From Lachnospiraceae bacterium MD335 (GTDB taxonomy: Bacteria > Bacillota > Clostridia > Lachnospirales > Lachnospiraceae), in assembly GCA_000403335.2 (NCBI GenBank), contig KE159629.1:693736-757735 (forward strand): a stretch of DNA of 64,000 nt, written 5' to 3'. This document shows, piece by piece, positions 46,253-54,652 of this stretch. The notes under the pieces are model-generated. The model did not search any database, was not told the DNA's origin, and saw only the letters and a list, made by a program, of their open reading frames with translations. The stretch's first letter is position 1. The number at the start of each line of letters is the position of its first letter. The position numbers and the translations under genes are program-made.

Positions 46253-47470
46253 ATGAACGCTGTTGGTATTGATGTTTCCAAAGGTAAGAGCACTGTCACA
46301 ATCCGCAGGCCGGGCGATGTTGTTGTCATGCCTCCCCGCGACATCCCCCACACACAGTCCGAAATTAACGCCTTGATTGAGCAAATAAAAGGGCTTGATG
46401 GTGAAACAAAGGTCTGCATGGAGCACACCGGAAGGTATTTTGAACCGGTTGCCACATGGCTCTCTGGCGCCGGTATCTTTGTCAGCGCCGTAAACCCTGT
46501 CCTCATCAGGGACTTCGGGGATGATTCCCTGCGCACTCCCAAAACCGACAAGGCCGATTCCAAAAAGATTGCGCGCTATACCCTTGACCGGTGGACAAAA
46601 TTAAGGCAGTATGGAAACATGGATAAAATACGAAACCAGTTAAAAACCATGAACCGCCAGTTCGGTTTCTATATGAACCAAAAAACTGCCATGAAGAACA
46701 ACCTTATTGCCCTCATTGACCAGACCTATCCGGGCGCCAATGATTTCTTTGACAGCCCTGCACGCAGTGACGGCAGCCAGAAATGGGTGGATTTCGTCCA
46801 CACCTACTGGCATGTGGACTGTGTCCGCTCTAAATCACCGGTTGCCTTTACAGAGCATTACCGGAACTGGTGCAGACGAAAGGGCTATAACTTCAGCGCC
46901 GCTAAAGCAGAGAATATCTACCGGCTCTCCTCTGACATGATCGCCGTATTCCCAAAGGATGACAGCACGAAACTGCTGATACGGCAGGCCGTGGCAATGC
47001 TGAATGCCGCATCTGCGACCGTGGAATCCCTGCGCCTCAAAATGGATGAGACCGCTTCCTCGCTGCCTGAATACCCTGTCGTCATGGCAATGAATGGTGT
47101 TGGTCCTACCCTTGGCCCACAGCTTATGGCTGAGATTGGGGATGTGACACGTTTCACGCACCGCGGGGCACTGACTGCCTTTGCCGGCGTTGATCCTGGA
47201 AAGAACGATTCCGGGCAGCATATCCAGAAAAGTGTGCCTACCACAAAGAAAGGTTCCCCCTATCTGCGCAAGACCCTTTTCCAGATCATGGACGGGCTCA
47301 TCAAGCGTTCCCCTGCTGATGATGCCGTTTACGCTTTCATGGATAAAAAGCGGGCGCAGGGCAAGCCCTACTATGTCTACATGACTGCCGGTGCAAACAA
47401 GTTCCTCCGCATTTATTACGGGCGGGTAAAGGAATATCTTTCCACGGTTGCAGAAACCGAAGAAACTTAA
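46253..47470 (+). CDS. IS110-family transposase (DEDD type)
   Basis: 405 residues. N-terminal RuvC-like domain (AVGIDVSKGKSTVTIRRPGD, KVCMEHTGRYFEPVATWL, KTDKADSKKIARY: the D, E, D, D residues) and C-terminal Tnp20 domain (GVGPTLGPQLMAEIGDVTRF, AFAGVDPGKNDSGQ with Ser). Complete and probably active. ATG 46253 follows AAAGGAG; the longer start at 46223 lies upstream of it. Confidence 0.92.
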   Translation: MNAVGIDVSKGKSTVTIRRPGDVVVMPPRDIPHTQSEINALIEQIKGLDGETKVCMEHTGRYFEPVATWLSGAGIFVSAVNPVLIRDFGDDSLRTPKTDKADSKKIARYTLDRWTKLRQYGNMDKIRNQLKTMNRQFGFYMNQKTAMKNNLIALIDQTYPGANDFFDSPARSDGSQKWVDFVHTYWHVDCVRSKSPVAFTEHYRNWCRRKGYNFSAAKAENIYRLSSDMIAVFPKDDSTKLLIRQAVAMLNAASATVESLRLKMDETASSLPEYPVVMAMNGVGPTLGPQLMAEIGDVTRFTHRGALTAFAGVDPGKNDSGQHIQKSVPTTKKGSPYLRKTLFQIMDGLIKRSPADDAVYAFMDKKRAQGKPYYVYMTAGANKFLRIYYGRVKEYLSTVAETEET

Positions 47471-47745
47471 ATAAATGTTCCCACTTTCCATAAGGCCAGC
47501 GTTCTGCGGTGGTCTTTTTGTAGTGCTTATTTTTCAACCTGTATAAAATTTCCAAAGTTCACAAATTTCTGCTTGACTTTTTATTTGCAGACTGTAAATA
47601 AGTTTTAGCCAATAGTTCCAATAACTATTTCTCCAAAACTTTTTACATTTTCTCAAAAAAATACATCAACGATACTCAATATTAAGTTGTCAATGTACGA
47701 TTTTAAGGAAAATCGACTTGAAATAGTCCAGAAAATGTTGTAGAA

Positions 47746-47830
47746 TATAATAACACTATGGATTTATCCAAGTGGCTCGAATGGCAGCTTATTACTTTCT
47801 CAGGGTAGGAGCTGCTATTCTTATTTTTCC
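47746..47830 (+). ncRNA. Small-RNA-like locus 1 (promoter box plus hairpin)
   Basis: TATAAT (47746-47751), about 30 nt, then GCAGCT (47784-47789) pairing with AGCTGC (47810-47815) and TATTCTTATTTTT. The loop contains ATTACTTTCTCAGGGTAGG. Locus 2 at 62527 has the same layout and a similar loop with a different but again complementary stem. The -35 box is weak. Overlaps the 3' end of the RHH gene on the other strand. Confidence 0.45.
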
Positions 47831-48000
47831 TCTAATTGATTTTTTTCATACTGGATTTCTGTCTTAAATCTTCCGTTTGCATATGCTCTCATAAATAATT
47901 CCATAACCGTATTCATTGGAATATTATTTTGAGCACAAGCAACTTTAAAATCCTGTATGATCTTTTCATCAATAGAGGTTCCAAAAGTTTTCTTTGCCAT
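47821..48000 (-). CDS. Ribbon-helix-helix protein, 59 aa
   Basis: ATG 48000, stop at 47821-47823, GGAGATAAAAG upstream. MAKKTFGTSIDEKIIQDFKV, then MNTVMELFMRAYANGRFK, is the beta-strand, helix, helix pattern of RHH (CopG-like) repressors. No toxin partner follows. It lies behind a promoter with a TTGACAAT...ATTGTCAA palindrome and probably represses itself. Confidence 0.75.
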   Translation of the reverse strand: MAKKTFGTSIDEKIIQDFKVACAQNNIPMNTVMELFMRAYANGRFKTEIQYEKNQLEEK

Positions 48001-48018
48001 CTTCTTTTATCTCCTCTC

Positions 48019-48058
48019 TTGACAATATAACTATAACATATAGATATATGATTGTCAA
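48019..48058 (-). promoter_or_regulatory. Promoter and operator of the RHH gene
   Basis: Minus strand TTGACA (48058-48053), 17 bp, TATAGT (48035-48030). Inverted arms TTGACAAT (48019-48026) and ATTGTCAA (48051-48058) flank the promoter, a likely RHH operator. Confidence 0.75.
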
Positions 48059-48130
48059 CTAGATTTCTAAAAATTTTTAAGCTGATCTTCCACCAAAAAA
48101 GCACTGTATATTTCTATACAATGCCTATAT

Positions 48131-48238
48131 AATAAAAGCACAATTTATTTTTGGCTGGGCGGTGTATCCAGCATCTCAGGTACTCTTACGAGTGTGTCGG
48201 GAACCATTTCCGACCTCAAAAATAATTGTGCTTTTATT
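48131..48238. repeat. Cloverleaf-like inverted-repeat element
   Basis: AATAAAAGCACAATT (48131-48145) and AATTGTGCTTTTATT (48224-48238) are perfect 15-bp inverted repeats; flanking bases extend the pairing to ATTTTTG/CAAAAAT. Three hairpins lie inside: GCTGG/CCAGC (48154-48158, 48168-48172), ACTC/GAGT (48182-48185, 48190-48193) and GTCGG/CCGAC (48196-48200, 48210-48214). The right arm touches the stop codon of the PemK-like gene. Confidence 0.65.
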
Positions 48239-48648
48239 CACAAATTTTCTGTTATCTGCCTAAATATAACACCATCACTAACTAATTTTTGTATAAAATC
48301 TATCAGTAGATTGAATATTTCCACGTCAAGTTTTCCAATAACCTTATATGGAATTTTCTCTTTATTAAAATAATAGAATTGTTCAGCTTTTATGTATCCA
48401 GATTCCCCATTATCTCCATCATATATCTCTTGATCATCAGGAGTAATTGGAAAGTTACCAGGATAAGATAATTTTCTCTTTTTCTGTTCTTCATCCTTAA
48501 AAGAAGACATAACCAAACCTACAAAATCAAAATCTATTCCTTGAATTTGTCCGTTGTTATCATCTAACACAACAAATGAATGTGTAGGCAATGTCTTATT
48601 TCCATCTTTATAACGATAAACAACTATAATATCACCAATTTGGCACAT
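48238..48648 (-). CDS. PemK/MazF-like putative toxin
   Basis: 136 residues. CQIGDIIVVYRYKDGNKTLP, THSFVVLDDNNGQIQGIDFD recall the beta-barrel start of PemK/MazF toxins, but the Arg-Pro motif is not conserved, so the call is tentative. A small gene 12 bp upstream would be the antitoxin. Confidence 0.5.
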   Translation of the reverse strand: MCQIGDIIVVYRYKDGNKTLPTHSFVVLDDNNGQIQGIDFDFVGLVMSSFKDEEQKKRKLSYPGNFPITPDDQEIYDGDNGESGYIKAEQFYYFNKEKIPYKVIGKLDVEIFNLLIDFIQKLVSDGVIFRQITENL

Positions 48649-48660
48649 AAAATTACACCT

Positions 48661-48834
48661 TTACTTTTGTTTACTTATAATAACTTTCTTCTTACCGTTT
48701 AATACATCATCAGACCAATGAATAGGAATAATATCTTTTAATGATTCTTCCATAGACATTGTTTTATCTGAAAACTTTAGTTTAGACATATCTAATCTAC
48801 GATAATTACTTCTATCATTTAAAACAGCTTCCAT
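48661..48834 (-). CDS. Small protein, possible antitoxin of the PemK-like gene
   Basis: 57 residues. ATG 48834 behind AAGGAGGAC; the longer frame to 48885 runs over this site. MEAVLNDRSNYRRLDMSKLK and SMEESLKDIIPIHWSDDVLN. Charged, no known fold. Spacing of 12 bp to the toxin-like gene supports an operon. Confidence 0.5.
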   Translation of the reverse strand: MEAVLNDRSNYRRLDMSKLKFSDKTMSMEESLKDIIPIHWSDDVLNGKKKVIISKQK

Positions 48835-48894
48835 ATCATTGTCCTCCTTCTTATTCTTTATATCGTCAACTTTGTTTGATTTCATTATAGCACC

Positions 48895-49149
48895 TCAATC
48901 TACATTGCACAAGTCACTTTCTAAATCCTTTATTAATATTCTCTCCCGAGATTGTTCTCTCATACATTTAATTGTTGGTAATCCGTACTTTTTACCGAAT
49001 TTACACAATCCACAACCACAATGTATTTTTCCTTTAGAATACTGACCATCATGCTTATACCAATCAAAACCATATACAGAATTGCTTATGCGTTTCTTTC
49101 TCTGTATATTTTTTCTTCTCATATCTCTAAGATATGCTCTATTCCTCAA
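48895..49149 (-). CDS. Cys-containing basic hypothetical protein
   Basis: 84 residues from TTG 49149, chosen because GGAGG lies 7 bp upstream (GGAGGATATAATTTG); the ATG at 49200 has none. Basic start (MRRKNIQRKKRISN), then YSKGKIHCGCGLCKFGKKYG, a likely metal-binding Cys/His cluster. Small proteins with KGKIHC-C-C occur in Clostridial genomes; function unknown. Confidence 0.5.
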   Translation of the reverse strand: MRNRAYLRDMRRKNIQRKKRISNSVYGFDWYKHDGQYSKGKIHCGCGLCKFGKKYGLPTIKCMREQSRERILIKDLESDLCNVD

Positions 49150-49183
49150 ATTATATCCTCCACTTAAAATTTCACTTTTAAGT

Positions 49184-49402
49184 CTATATAAATAATCCAA
49201 TTATCTGAAATATACTCCCTACAACAATTAAAGAGGTTCCTATAATAACCTTCATCTTATCTTTTTTGAAGCTTTCTTGCTGATGATCAAACCAATGAGC
49301 AGTGCCCACATAATTACCTTTAGTACTAAGTATAGACCACAAACTGAAAATTGTGCCAGCCACGACCAAAATAATTCCTATTGAACTCAATATCTCACTC
49401 AT
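49184..49402 (-). CDS. Small two-pass membrane protein
   Basis: 72 residues. Hydrophobic segments at about 5-25 (ILSSIGIILVVAGTIFSLWS) and 52-72 (VIIGTSLIVVGSIFQIIGLF), with a charged loop between. Ends close to the start of the next gene. Not recognised. Confidence 0.55.
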   Translation of the reverse strand: MSEILSSIGIILVVAGTIFSLWSILSTKGNYVGTAHWFDHQQESFKKDKMKVIIGTSLIVVGSIFQIIGLFI

Positions 49403-49441
49403 ATTAATACCTCAAATTCTATGAAACTGAACATTTATATC

Positions 49442-50176
49442 CTACATAAAATATTTGCACTTCTCAAAATAAAACTGCTGCTCTTTTTCAAAAAGTGTAA
49501 TCAATTTATCCAGACTTTTTTCTTCTCTATATTCTTTCAATGCCTCTAGATACTCATTTCTATTTGCATCTTCAATCACAACCGGCACAACACCATTCTT
49601 CAAGCACTCTCTGAAAAGAATCAATCTTCCTGTCCTACCGTTTCCGTCCTGAAATGGATGAATACTCTCATACCTCGCATGAAACTCAGCCAATACGGAA
49701 ATCTTTACTTTCTGGCTACTATACCAATCCATAAGTAAATACATTTCCTGTTTAACATTTTTTGGCCTTACAGTTTGGTACATTCCAATCATATTGGGAC
49801 GCTGCTTATAATCACCGATTGCATATCCGTTAGCACGATCCTCAAACACACCAGACTTCAACTCATAATGAAATTTCTTTATTAGTTCTTGTGTCAATGA
49901 CTCATCCAAAGTGTCCAGCATTTTATTAAACATCAGGAAATGACCATTCATCTCCTCAACATCTTTTGCTCTATAATAATCATCTGATTTCGGCAAAGTT
50001 CCATTATCAAACAAAGAAACTGTTTGCTCCTCAGTAAGTGTGCTGCCTTCAATCTTATTTGAGTTATAAGCAAGTAGACGCTGTGTGTATGCATATACAC
50101 CCGATCTGTCAAATCGCTCTCTTTCTATTTTAAATCGTTCCAGAAGAAACTTTAAGAATTCTTTATCGTTACTCAT
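49442..50176 (-). CDS. Fic-domain protein with inhibitory helix
   Basis: 244 residues. N-terminal inhibitory motif NSNKIEGSTLT (S-x-x-x-E-G, about 39-49) and active-site motif HPFQDGNGRTGR (about 173-184). A class II Fic AMP-transferase, held inactive by its own helix. GAGGTG precedes the ATG. Complete and probably functional. Confidence 0.9.
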   Translation of the reverse strand: MSNDKEFLKFLLERFKIERERFDRSGVYAYTQRLLAYNSNKIEGSTLTEEQTVSLFDNGTLPKSDDYYRAKDVEEMNGHFLMFNKMLDTLDESLTQELIKKFHYELKSGVFEDRANGYAIGDYKQRPNMIGMYQTVRPKNVKQEMYLLMDWYSSQKVKISVLAEFHARYESIHPFQDGNGRTGRLILFRECLKNGVVPVVIEDANRNEYLEALKEYREEKSLDKLITLFEKEQQFYFEKCKYFM

Positions 50177-50224
50177 ATCACACCTCTTCTCTGTCCATAA
50201 ACCATCAAACTAGAATTTCATGTT

Positions 50225-50413
50225 TTATATTGGTATTATAATTATATCAACTACATTTTCACAATCAACAGTAATAATTCCCACATCTGTTTCCACATCA
50301 AAACATTGAAATACTCCGCCAACTTCAATTAACGTTCCTTGAAAAATATCTCCTGTCGATAATCTCACTTTTAAATTCTCTCCTTCAGAAATATGAAACT
50401 CACTTCCACCCAT
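50225..50413 (-). CDS. Small beta-rich hypothetical protein
   Basis: 62 residues: GENLKVRLSTGDIFQGTLIE, VGIITVDCENVVDIIIIPI. The strand pattern and KVRLSTGDIFQG resemble an Sm-like fold, a guess. No strong ribosome binding site. Not recognised. Confidence 0.4.
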   Translation of the reverse strand: MGGSEFHISEGENLKVRLSTGDIFQGTLIEVGGVFQCFDVETDVGIITVDCENVVDIIIIPI

Positions 50414-50539
50414 TTTGAATTTGTATTCTTGATATATTTTTAGTGTTTCTATTATATTCTCCTATCTGGCTTAAATCCAGCCTTTTATTGTATCATGATT
50501 AAATAAATAGTATTTTAAATCACAAAATATATTCATCCA

Positions 50540-50803
50540 TCAGTCATTATAATGTCCTTTACAAGATTTCACAATAATTTGACCATCCAAAACCTCATAA
50601 ACCAACCGATTTGCATCATCTATTCGTCTACTAAATGATCCTGATTTTCCATATTTTAATGGTTCTGGTTTACCTATGCCTTGTAATACTCCATCTCGTT
50701 CTATACTTTGTAACAATTGGTTTATCTTCTTTACTATCTTTTTATCCTGAGTCTGCCAATAGAGATATTCTCTCCATCCATCTTCTGCAAAAGTGATTTT
50801 CAT
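50540..50803 (-). CDS. yoeB: Txe/YoeB-family toxin (pair 1)
   Basis: 87 residues. FAEDGWREYLYWQTQDKKIV, GKPEPLKYGKSGSFSRRIDD, RLVYEV and KSCKGHY contain the YoeB catalytic set (Glu, Arg, His-Tyr). A ribosome-dependent mRNA endonuclease. 3 bp after its antitoxin. Confidence 0.93.
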   Translation of the reverse strand: MKITFAEDGWREYLYWQTQDKKIVKKINQLLQSIERDGVLQGIGKPEPLKYGKSGSFSRRIDDANRLVYEVLDGQIIVKSCKGHYND

Positions 50804-50806
50804 AGA

Positions 50807-51064
50807 CTAATCCTCCATTGCTAGAAGCTCATCTATGGTTTTCGTTACTACTTGACCATTTCTAATCTGCTCATCTGCTTTATTCAATTTTGCCAAATAC
50901 TCAGCATTCTGTTTAGCTTTTACTAATTCGTTATATTCCGCTTCAGAAATTATAACAACATTCTTATTCTCTTTACGGGAAACAATCACCGGTTCTCCAT
51001 TAAATGCCATATCAAAATACTTTTTTATATTCGCTCTTACATCCATCTGTTTTGTTGCAATCAT
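50807..51064 (-). CDS. yefM: YefM/Phd-family antitoxin (pair 1)
   Basis: 85 residues. ANIKKYFDMAFNGEPVIVSR and NVVIISEAEYNELVKAKQ are the Phd/YefM N-domain. The acidic end (DELLAMED) binds the toxin. GAGGTG precedes the ATG. Confidence 0.92.
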   Translation of the reverse strand: MIATKQMDVRANIKKYFDMAFNGEPVIVSRKENKNVVIISEAEYNELVKAKQNAEYLAKLNKADEQIRNGQVVTKTIDELLAMED

Positions 51065-51395
51065 AACGCACCTCTTTCCGTACTCAAAACCGTACTATTT
51101 ACTGTACTTATATTATATGCTGCTATTATGCACAAGTCAACAGAATTATACTCATTACTGTCTACTCTTCCATTTTCTTTAATTTTCTTCTTGCTGTTCT
51201 CCGATTACTTCTTTTATATTTTCTCCAGCCCGTCTTTAGGATTTAGCACTATAATTCTTTAGTAGCAATTTAATACCATACACTATGCCAGCCAGCACAA
51301 ATGCTGACTTTTTTCGTCTTTAGAAAACTTGACAAATTTCTTTTTTACCCTTGAATATATAGTGCTATAGTGCTATAATAAAAAGGGTGATTTTT
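51065..51395. other. 331-bp gene-free region before the IS1634-type fragment
   Basis: AT-rich upstream region of yefM (TATTATATGC near 51110) and the left end of the truncated IS1634-type element, including CTTGACAAATT (51329) and two TATAGTGCTA repeats (51357-51373). No ORF with coding character. Confidence 0.5.
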
Positions 51396-52121
51396 ATGGC
51401 TTATTTTCTTAAAAAAACAAATAACAAAAAAGGGACTTACCTGCAGATCTATGAGAGTTTCTATGATCCGCAGCGCAGGGGCGGTGCCCATCGTTCCTAC
51501 AAACCCATTGGGTACGTCCACGAACTCCAGCAAAAGGGAATCGATGATCCCATTGCCTTTTACACGGATGAAGCCAAAAAACTGAACCAGGAACTCAAAA
51601 CCAGAAAGCAGCAGGAAAAACAACGCCTGATTTCAGATGAGTCCCCGGAAAAGCTTCTTGGCTATTTCCCCTTAAAAAACATCAATGATGCCCTTGGCTG
51701 TAAAAAATATATGGATCTTATGCAGACCGCCACTGATTTCCGCTTTAACGTCTTTGATATGATGTCTGCCCTTATTTATGCAAGGGCCGTCCATCCCTGC
51801 TCCAAATCCAAAACCTATGACGAAGTCATTCCAAAGCTGTTTGAAAGATATGGCTTTTCCCTGGATCAGCTGTATTCCGGCCTAGAATATCTGGGCCTCG
51901 AATATGAGAAGGTCATGGAAATCTACAACCACCAGGTTAATCAGAAATATAAATTTGATACGTCACATACCTACTTCGACTGCACTAACTTTTATTTTGA
52001 GATTGACCGGGAAGATGCTTTCCGCCGCAAAGGTCCTTCCAAAGAAAACAGGAAAGAATCTATTGTCGGCCTGGGCCTGCTCCTTGATGCCCGTCAGATT
52101 CCCATCGGCATGAAACTGTAA
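51396..52121 (+). pseudogene. IS1634-type transposase, 3'-truncated
   Basis: About 241 residues of a normally about 550-residue protein. YLQIYESFYDPQRRGGAHRS, IYARAVHPCSKSKTYDE and TYFDCTNFYFEIDRED (first catalytic Asp region) match IS1634/IS4-like transposases, and the last motif equals YYDCTNYYFEIEQED of the intact element at 60561. It breaks off after IPIGMKL; the second half of the DDE domain is lost. Confidence 0.85.
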
Positions 52122-52326
52122 TATCAGAAATATTATCTTTTCTTATATCATTTCTCTCAATACACCACAGCAAAAAATTTTTTATAGTTCCCCAATAATT
52201 TAATTTTCCAGCCTCACTGTTCATAAAAGCAAAATAATCCCTGATAAAAGCAGGAGCATTATCTTCTTCAAATTTCCTCTGCAACTTCTCCGCATTTTTC
52301 TTTTGAACTTCATCTTTATAACACAT
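52122..52326 (-). pseudogene. Tyrosine recombinase, N-terminal remnant
   Basis: ATG 52326: CYKDEVQKKNAEKLQRKFEE, APAFIRDYFAFMNSEAGKLN is like the SAM-like N-terminus of Firmicutes recombinases. The catalytic domain is missing because the IS1634-type fragment ends in it at about 52121. Confidence 0.6.
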
Positions 52327-52432
52327 AATAAATTCATCCTTTCTAAAAGATTTCCTCTACACTATACTTCTACATTCAAAAAGAAAAAGCACTAACGTTT
52401 TACGTCAATGCTCTTCAACCAACTCACAAATA

Positions 52433-52687
52433 TCAATAATGATATCTGCAAGCGAACACTATTAAATTGTTTCCTTCTACCTGATAAACCAATCTATGTT
52501 CATCCGTTATTCTTCTGCTCCACTTTCCAGCTAAATCATATTTTAACGGTTCTGGTTTTCCAACTCCTTCAAATGGGCTTCTTTTTATATCCTTAATCAA
52601 TTCGTTGATTCTTTTGACAATTTTCTTGTCCATCTTCTGCCAATAAAGATAATCCTCCCAGGCATTTTCCGTGAAAGATACATTCAT
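52433..52687 (-). CDS. yoeB: Txe/YoeB-family toxin (pair 2)
   Basis: 84 residues. FTENAWEDYLYWQKMDKKIV, GKPEPLKYDLAGKWSRRITD, FACRYHY: the YoeB set of residues is intact. Clearly divergent from pair 1 (about half identical), so the two pairs are separate acquisitions or an old duplication. 3 bp after its antitoxin. Confidence 0.93.
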   Translation of the reverse strand: MNVSFTENAWEDYLYWQKMDKKIVKRINELIKDIKRSPFEGVGKPEPLKYDLAGKWSRRITDEHRLVYQVEGNNLIVFACRYHY

Positions 52688-52690
52688 AAA

Positions 52691-52942
52691 CTAATCCTCC
52701 ACTTCAAAACTTACAAGTTTTCCGTCCTCAGCCTGCTTGATGGATTCTTTTAACCATTCATAGTTTGCCTTACTTTCTCTTATATGAAGATTTTCCATCA
52801 AATTATTATACTGTGCTTGTGACATAAGCACAACATTTTCATCATTTTTCCTTGTAATTATTGCGATATCAGAATCATGTACAACCCGATCACAAACTTC
52901 TTTGAAATTATTCCTCACATTGGAAAAATTCGTTGCTATCAT
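52691..52942 (-). CDS. yefM: YefM/Phd-family antitoxin (pair 2)
   Basis: 83 residues. NVRNNFKEVCDRVVHDSDIA and NVVLMSQAQYNNLMENL are the DNA-binding and dimer region; the end LVSFEVED is the toxin-binding tail. GAGCG precedes the ATG; TATTCTATACTCTTAGTATTG upstream is a palindromic candidate operator. Confidence 0.92.
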   Translation of the reverse strand: MIATNFSNVRNNFKEVCDRVVHDSDIAIITRKNDENVVLMSQAQYNNLMENLHIRESKANYEWLKESIKQAEDGKLVSFEVED

Positions 52943-53045
52943 ACAATCACGCTCCTTTGAATATAGTATATTCTATACTCTTAGTATTGTCAATATTTCG
53001 TACAACATTCTGTACCAATATAGTGTGCAAGTTAAAACGATGATT

Positions 53046-53276
53046 TTATTGAACAATTTCCATTTTTTCAACCGCATGTTTCTCATAATAATCTTCAAAT
53101 TCATGAAAATATTTTGCTCCAAAAGAGAAAATTTTACTTTCATCTTCGTATTGTTTATTTGCTAATACAACACCATTATTATCTGAAAACAATAAAAATT
53201 TATCTTCTGCTATTCCTCCAATTTTCGCAAAATCCTCAATATTGTATAAATATAAAGGTATTAGTTTATTTTTATT
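53046..53276 (-). pseudogene. Hypothetical C-terminal fragment joined to the fic scrap
   Basis: Minus frame reads LIPLYLYNIEDFAKIGGIAE, then DNNGVVLANKQYEDESKIFS and a stop at 53046-53048. It looks coding but has no start; its upstream end meets the 81-bp fic fragment at about 53278. A gene cut by the rearrangement that brought the fic-mazEF duplicate. Confidence 0.5.
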
Positions 53277-53278
53277 AA

Positions 53279-53359
53279 TACTCTTGCAAGTTCTGCCGAG
53301 TCATTAATACCTAATTTATTTTCCAAAGCCATATTACCCTCCATAAATCTATTATTTCA
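53279..53359 (-). repeat. 81-bp duplicate of the start of fic
   Basis: Identical to 8724-8804: the ribosome binding site and first 18 codons of the fic gene ([17 protein letters not shown]). It ends within an unrelated frame, so no Fic protein results. Together with the mazEF copy at 53994 it shows a segmental duplication. Confidence 0.9.
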
Positions 53360-53923
53360 TTCAAATAAATATCCACCTGTTTCCACATCAATATTTACAA
53401 CAATTTCTTCTTCATCCTCAGATTCCATATTCCCTCTCACAGCAACAATATCCGTTCCATTCTTATCAAAAACAGTAGGCATCGTATGTAAATTAATTTT
53501 TGCTTGTGACACAAATCTTAGTAAGTGATTCTTGTCCGCATTTATTCCAACAATAACCACTTTTTTATTTGTATCTTTGTCTCGTAATCTTGCACATAAT
53601 TTTCCTTCATCATTTTTATACTCTTCAATATAACAATTCCATTTTTTAATCTCTTGTATAATACTTTCTCCAATCAGCGATAAAATATCATTCTTATCAA
53701 AACCGCTAATTCCACTCTCTGAAATAATATCTATTAACTTATTTGCAATTACTTTTTGTGCTTCAATATCCCAATTATTTAACTCAGCCTTAATCCTATT
53801 TACACCGTCCATTTTGGTAATATAATAATCCTCTAATGTTGCAAATAGAAACTTATACTGGCTTCCAAATGGAATCATACTTTTGTTTTTCATTGCCTCT
53901 AAATCTTCAAGTGTCTTTTTCAT
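53357..53923 (-). CDS. Hypothetical protein inserted between fic scrap and mazEF
   Basis: 188 residues. KTLEDLEAMKNKSMIPFGSQ and NGTDIVAVRGNMESEDEEEI. A predominantly helical first half and beta-rich second half, no motif I recognise. GGAGGATATTTT precedes the ATG. It stands exactly where the first locus has only 6 bp between fic and mazF. Confidence 0.55.
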   Translation of the reverse strand: MKKTLEDLEAMKNKSMIPFGSQYKFLFATLEDYYITKMDGVNRIKAELNNWDIEAQKVIANKLIDIISESGISGFDKNDILSLIGESIIQEIKKWNCYIEEYKNDEGKLCARLRDKDTNKKVVIVGINADKNHLLRFVSQAKINLHTMPTVFDKNGTDIVAVRGNMESEDEEEIVVNIDVETGGYLFE

Positions 53924-53993
53924 AAAATATCCTCCTACGTTCTAACTATATTTCCAATAGCTTCCTCAACAGCAACATTCAAATCCTATTTTA

Positions 53994-54320
53994 TCAGAAA
54001 AATGCCTTAACATATGCCAATGTCTTTTCCAATAAGTCCTCTGGCATCTTTTCTACAAATTGAATATTCTTGCTGATCACATCCAAGCATTTCATATGTT
54101 CTGTCAGTATCACACCTGTCGTTTTCGTTCTATCGTCTAAAGGGATATGCAGCGGAAATTTGTTGCTTGTATTTGTAATCGGACACACCACGGCAAATTT
54201 AGTTCTCGCAAAAAACCGCTCATTACTAATAACTACTCCAGGTCTTCTTCCTGCTTGCTCATGTCCGGATTGTGGACTGAAATCCAAAAATACAATATCT
54301 CCTTGCTTCGGATTATACAT
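53994..54320 (-). CDS. mazF: MazF-type toxin (copy 2)
   Basis: 108 residues, near-identical to 8811-9140. Changes include SQQSGY to SPQSGH, NEQFF to NERFF, TNRSN to TNTSN and loss of the last Lys. All catalytic regions are intact. Start ATG 54320 overlaps the mazE stop. Confidence 0.92.
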   Translation of the reverse strand: MYNPKQGDIVFLDFSPQSGHEQAGRRPGVVISNERFFARTKFAVVCPITNTSNKFPLHIPLDDRTKTTGVILTEHMKCLDVISKNIQFVEKMPEDLLEKTLAYVKAFF

Positions 54321-54565
54321 TACCACACTTCCCTTCCAACAGGAGAACCCCAGTCAAATTCCTCTGCTACATATTCTCCGTCATAATCTTTGAATATATC
54401 TTCCAGTGTCAATTCCTTCTTTTCTTTAACTTTTGTAATCACAATATTATCATCAACACGGTTAAGTTCCACAAGGTCATTTTCCATCATTCCTAATGCT
54501 TCAAGAAATGCTTTTGGTATTCTTATCCCCTGTGAATTTCCCCATTTCTGAATTGTTGCTTGCAT
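54320..54565 (-). CDS. mazE: MazE-type antitoxin (copy 2)
   Basis: 81 residues, identical to copy 1 except GKEVW to GREVW. Start ATG 54565 behind GGAAGGAGA. Because the antitoxins are nearly identical, each should neutralise either toxin. Confidence 0.92.
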   Translation of the reverse strand: MQATIQKWGNSQGIRIPKAFLEALGMMENDLVELNRVDDNIVITKVKEKKELTLEDIFKDYDGEYVAEEFDWGSPVGREVW

Positions 54566-54589
54566 AAAATCATCTCCTTCCATACATTT

Positions 54590-54618
54590 AGTATATACAA
54601 TAGTATATACATTGTCAA
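54590..54618 (-). promoter_or_regulatory. mazEF promoter with repeat operator (copy 2)
   Basis: Same TTGACA, 17 bp, TATACT with paired GTATATAC sites as at 9410-9438. Upstream identity with locus 1 ends about 17 bp beyond the -35 box. Confidence 0.8.
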
Positions 54619-54652
54619 TGACTTTATACGAAAAAGAAGAACCTCTTACGTA

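Larger units (their letters stand above)
46012..47594 (+). mobile_element. IS110-family insertion sequence
   Basis: The right end (47594, ...GCAGACTG) is fixed by comparison with the copy at 1-95. The left end is inferred at ACTG 46011-46014, which repeats the right-end tetranucleotide, as IS110 elements carry the target core on both ends. Length would be about 1.58 kb with 240 bp of non-coding left end. There are no terminal inverted repeats. Confidence 0.7.

Noticed and set aside
48131-48238. Integron attC site
   Set aside because: The core motifs RYYYAAC and GTTRRRY and an integron integrase are not seen; kept only as an unexplained inverted-repeat element.
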